Below, in pieces: positions 61,781 to 64,000 of a stretch of DNA of 64,000 nt. The stretch spans positions 1 through 64,000 of the forward strand of contig JAXGPL010000004.1 in NCBI GenBank assembly GCA_040766985.1. The letters are read 5' to 3'. Under the pieces are notes generated by a model. That model was not told the DNA's origin. It saw only the letters and a list, made by a program, of their open reading frames with translations, and made no database searches. This stretch comes from JAXGPL01 sp040766985. GTDB taxonomy: Bacteria; Bacillota; Sulfobacillia; JAUYEG01. Numbering within the stretch: position 1 is the stretch's first letter; the number at the start of each line of letters is the position of its first letter. The translations under genes were made by a program, and so were the position numbers.

Positions 61781-63790
61781 ATGGCCGTCTCCTATGAATC
61801 GCGCATCAAAGGCCACCTCAACGGCCGTTGGGCGCGCCGCGTCCAAGGCATGAAAGGCAGCCAGTTGCCATCCGGGCTAACCGTTCTCGCAATCCTCTTA
61901 GCCCTCGCCGTCCTGCATTTCGCACTTGGGGCGGCGCCGGCCCTGGCAGCCGGCGAGCCTCCTGTCGCGCAACATTCCGGTCCGCACGATCCGAAGGAAC
62001 TGCAGGCCTTCATCGACGGGCTGATGCTCTCCTGGATGGAGACCTACCACTTCCCCGGTGCTGCGGTTTCCGTGGTCATGGACGGCCAGATCGCCTTCCA
62101 GAAGGGTTACGGGTACGCGGACGTGGATGGGCAGGCGCCCGTCGATCCCTCAACAACCCTGTTCCGGGTCGGATCGACGACCAAGCTGTTCACCTGGACG
62201 GCCGTGATGCAGCTGGCGGAACGGGGGCGGCTCGACCTCGACATGGACGTCAACGCGTACCTCGACTTCGAGATCCCCGACACCTTCCCGGAGCCCATCA
62301 CGCTGAAGAACCTGATGACGCACACGCCCGGGTTCGAGGAGCGCAACGAAGGCCACTTTCAGATGCGGGCAGAGGATGTGGTTTCCCTCGGGGAGTACCT
62401 CAAGAACCACATTCCGGCCCGTGTCTTCCCGCCCGGCAAGGTCGCCGCCTACTCCAACTACGGCGCGGCGCTCGCGGGCTATATCGTCGAGCGGGTTTCC
62501 GGGGTGCCCTTTGAGCAATACGTGGCGGATAGCATCCTCGCCCCGCTGGGGATGACCAAGAGCACGCTGCGCCAACCGCCGCCCGCCGCGCTCAAGCCGG
62601 GCCTGTCCGGCGGATACCGCTACACAGAAGGTGGCTATGTCGCGAGCGGTTTCGAGTACGCGGTGGACTCTCCGGCCGGAGCGCTGAGCAGCACGGCGGC
62701 GGACATGGCGCGATTCATGCTGGCGCACCTACAAGATGGCACACTCGGCGAAACCCGCATCCTGTCCACGCAGACGGCCCGGTTAATGAAGACCAGGCTA
62801 TTCACTTACGACCCGCGCATCCCGGGGATGACATACGGTTTCTTTGAAACCTGCCTCAACGGGCGCCGGATCATCTGGCACGGCGGCGACACGGCCTTAT
62901 TCCACTCCGGCCTGTGGCTCATTCCGGACGAGAACACGGGCATCTTCATCACAACCAACAGCGGTGGCGGGGCTGTGGCCACGACACTGCTGATCTCGGA
63001 GTACATGGACCACTACTACCCGTGCCAGCCCACGCCGGCTCGCGGTCCCACGGCGGGATTCGCCGACCGGGTGAAACCCTATCTCGGGACCTACTACTCC
63101 GTGCGCCGAAACTTCACGACGTTCGAGCGCCTGATGAGCGGCATGCCACCATGCAGCCTTGGCCTTGATTCGCAGGGCAACCTGGTCCTCCGCCAGAGCG
63201 GCGGCGAGGTTCAGCTGGCGGAAATCGAGCCCGGCCTCTATCGCGCCCGTGACGACGAGGACGTCCAGCTAGTGCTGCACACCGACGAGGCCGGCCGGGC
63301 CTTCATCATGTCCTCCGATCCGTGGGCCTACATGAAGGCGCCGTGGTACGGCACAGTTGGGTTCCGTGACTTGGTGATGCGCCTTGCCGTCCTGCTTGGC
63401 ATCGGTACGCTACTGGCATCGGTTTTCTCGGCCCTGGGGGCGCTGCTCCGGCGAGGGGTGCGGGCGTGCGCCGCTCGGGCGGCAAGCTGGGTGGCCGCTT
63501 CGTTTAGCCTTGTGTCTGTCGTCCTGTTCCTGGGCCTTGACTCCGCCCTCATCGCCAAAGAACCGGTCTTCGGCTACCCTGCCATCCTGATCGACAAGCC
63601 GCCCATCTGGAGGCTTCTGATGAGGTTGCCGTTTGTTCTGGCCGGGCTCTTGGCCCTGATGCTGGCCTTCACAATCAGGGAATGGATCCAGCGGCGGTGG
63701 ACTCTTGGGCAGCGAGTTCACTATAGCCTGCTGACGCTTGTCGGTCTGGCCGCGGTCTGGGGGATGTGGTATTGGGGGCTCTTGTCCTAG
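61781..63790 (+). CDS. Class C beta-lactamase-like serine hydrolase with membrane tail
   Basis: From ATG 61781 the protein has 669 residues; ATG 61850 is an alternative. A signal peptide or anchor (LAILLALAVLHFALGAAPALAAG) precedes a beta-lactamase/transpeptidase-like domain. The domain has the catalytic S-x-x-K as GSTTKLF, the Tyr motif YSNYG and the third motif as WHGGD. A middle domain of about 150 residues follows, then four membrane spans (LRLAVLLGIGTLLASVFSAL and on). Relatives include esterases, D-aminopeptidases and penicillin-binding-like enzymes; true beta-lactamase activity is not implied. It probably belongs with the upstream LAL regulator. Confidence 0.88.
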   Translation: MAVSYESRIKGHLNGRWARRVQGMKGSQLPSGLTVLAILLALAVLHFALGAAPALAAGEPPVAQHSGPHDPKELQAFIDGLMLSWMETYHFPGAAVSVVMDGQIAFQKGYGYADVDGQAPVDPSTTLFRVGSTTKLFTWTAVMQLAERGRLDLDMDVNAYLDFEIPDTFPEPITLKNLMTHTPGFEERNEGHFQMRAEDVVSLGEYLKNHIPARVFPPGKVAAYSNYGAALAGYIVERVSGVPFEQYVADSILAPLGMTKSTLRQPPPAALKPGLSGGYRYTEGGYVASGFEYAVDSPAGALSSTAADMARFMLAHLQDGTLGETRILSTQTARLMKTRLFTYDPRIPGMTYGFFETCLNGRRIIWHGGDTALFHSGLWLIPDENTGIFITTNSGGGAVATTLLISEYMDHYYPCQPTPARGPTAGFADRVKPYLGTYYSVRRNFTTFERLMSGMPPCSLGLDSQGNLVLRQSGGEVQLAEIEPGLYRARDDEDVQLVLHTDEAGRAFIMSSDPWAYMKAPWYGTVGFRDLVMRLAVLLGIGTLLASVFSALGALLRRGVRACAARAASWVAASFSLVSVVLFLGLDSALIAKEPVFGYPAILIDKPPIWRLLMRLPFVLAGLLALMLAFTIREWIQRRWTLGQRVHYSLLTLVGLAAVWGMWYWGLLS

Positions 63791-64000
63791 CCGGGGGGGC
63801 GGTCGGGTCGCAGGTCGCCGCTGCGAATCCCTGCCGCCGCCCGGTCAACGTACGAGATGCCAGCATGGAGGCGGCCAGGGTCGGCCTGTCTGAGCAGTTG
63901 CCCGGAAACCTGACCCATCCGGACATCACGCCCCGGCCGGTTCGATATGCCGAGAGCTCCTGCCGGTGAGGCCGGGAGGCTACTCACCGCTCGAAGACCA

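Noticed and set aside
63791..64000. Short open frames at the right end
   Set aside because: No family motif or ribosome-binding site; I see nothing supportable in these 210 bases.

Overview
The window is a high-GC chromosome segment from an endospore-forming bacterium of the Firmicutes (Clostridia-like), and it contains the replication origin. Four things point there: the order dnaX, ebfC, recR, yaaL, bofA with a large Alu-type SRP RNA just upstream; sporulation-associated genes (bofA, yyaC, a LonC-type protease); T-box and CIRCE regulation; and a 5'-partial 16S rRNA of firmicute type. A four-subunit 2-oxoacid:ferredoxin oxidoreductase suggests an anaerobe. I cannot name the genus from sequence alone.

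The origin lies around dnaA (22409-23806, minus). DnaA boxes occupy both flanks of dnaA. The dnaA-dnaN spacer carries a layout like the Bacillus basal unwinding element: DnaA box, GC clamp, trinucleotide repeats, AT-rich stretch. Left of it, genes run on the minus strand: dnaN, recF, a DUF721 gene, gyrB, gyrA, archease, rtcB. Next come a serine T-box with mtnA and serS, six tRNA genes with tadA, two of them Ser tRNAs next to the SRP RNA, then dnaX-ebfC-recR-yaaL-bofA, the por operon, two tRNAs and the start of a 16S rRNA. Right of the origin, genes run mostly on the plus strand: rpmH, rnpA, yidD, yidC, jag, mnmE, mnmG, rsmG, noc, parA, parB with two parS sites. Both arms are therefore transcribed mainly away from the origin.

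From 33.5 to 45.5 kb there is a mixed block: an acetamidase-like gene, larC and larB (nickel-pincer cofactor synthesis), an M23 peptidase, a bactofilin, a lipid-kinase-like gene, a phosphoribosyltransferase, yyaC, a YkvI-family transporter, two unknown membrane proteins, cvpA, a DUF951 gene and ychF. From 45.6 to 51.8 kb is the conserved rpsF-ssb-rpsR / yybS-rplI-lonC-dnaB block, without the gdpP gene often found there. Then come groES-groEL behind a CIRCE operator, two methyltransferases, an FAD oxidoreductase and tRNA-Gly/tRNA-Thr. Beyond the tRNAs the content looks accessory: an acyltransferase, a large MalT-type (LAL) regulator and a membrane-attached serine hydrolase.

A striking property is the number of broken frames in genes that should be intact (gyrB, recF, DUF721, rsmG, the acetamidase and the lipid kinase). 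Most are explained by loss of one base in a short homopolymer, usually G or C, which looks more like sequencing error than decay. I found no CRISPR array, insertion sequence or prophage, and no clear undescribed defence-type system. The best candidates for new biology are regulatory: the structured leader of the por operon, the T-box driving mtnA-serS, the recF start embedded in a hairpin, and the gyrA-archease-rtcB transcription unit.
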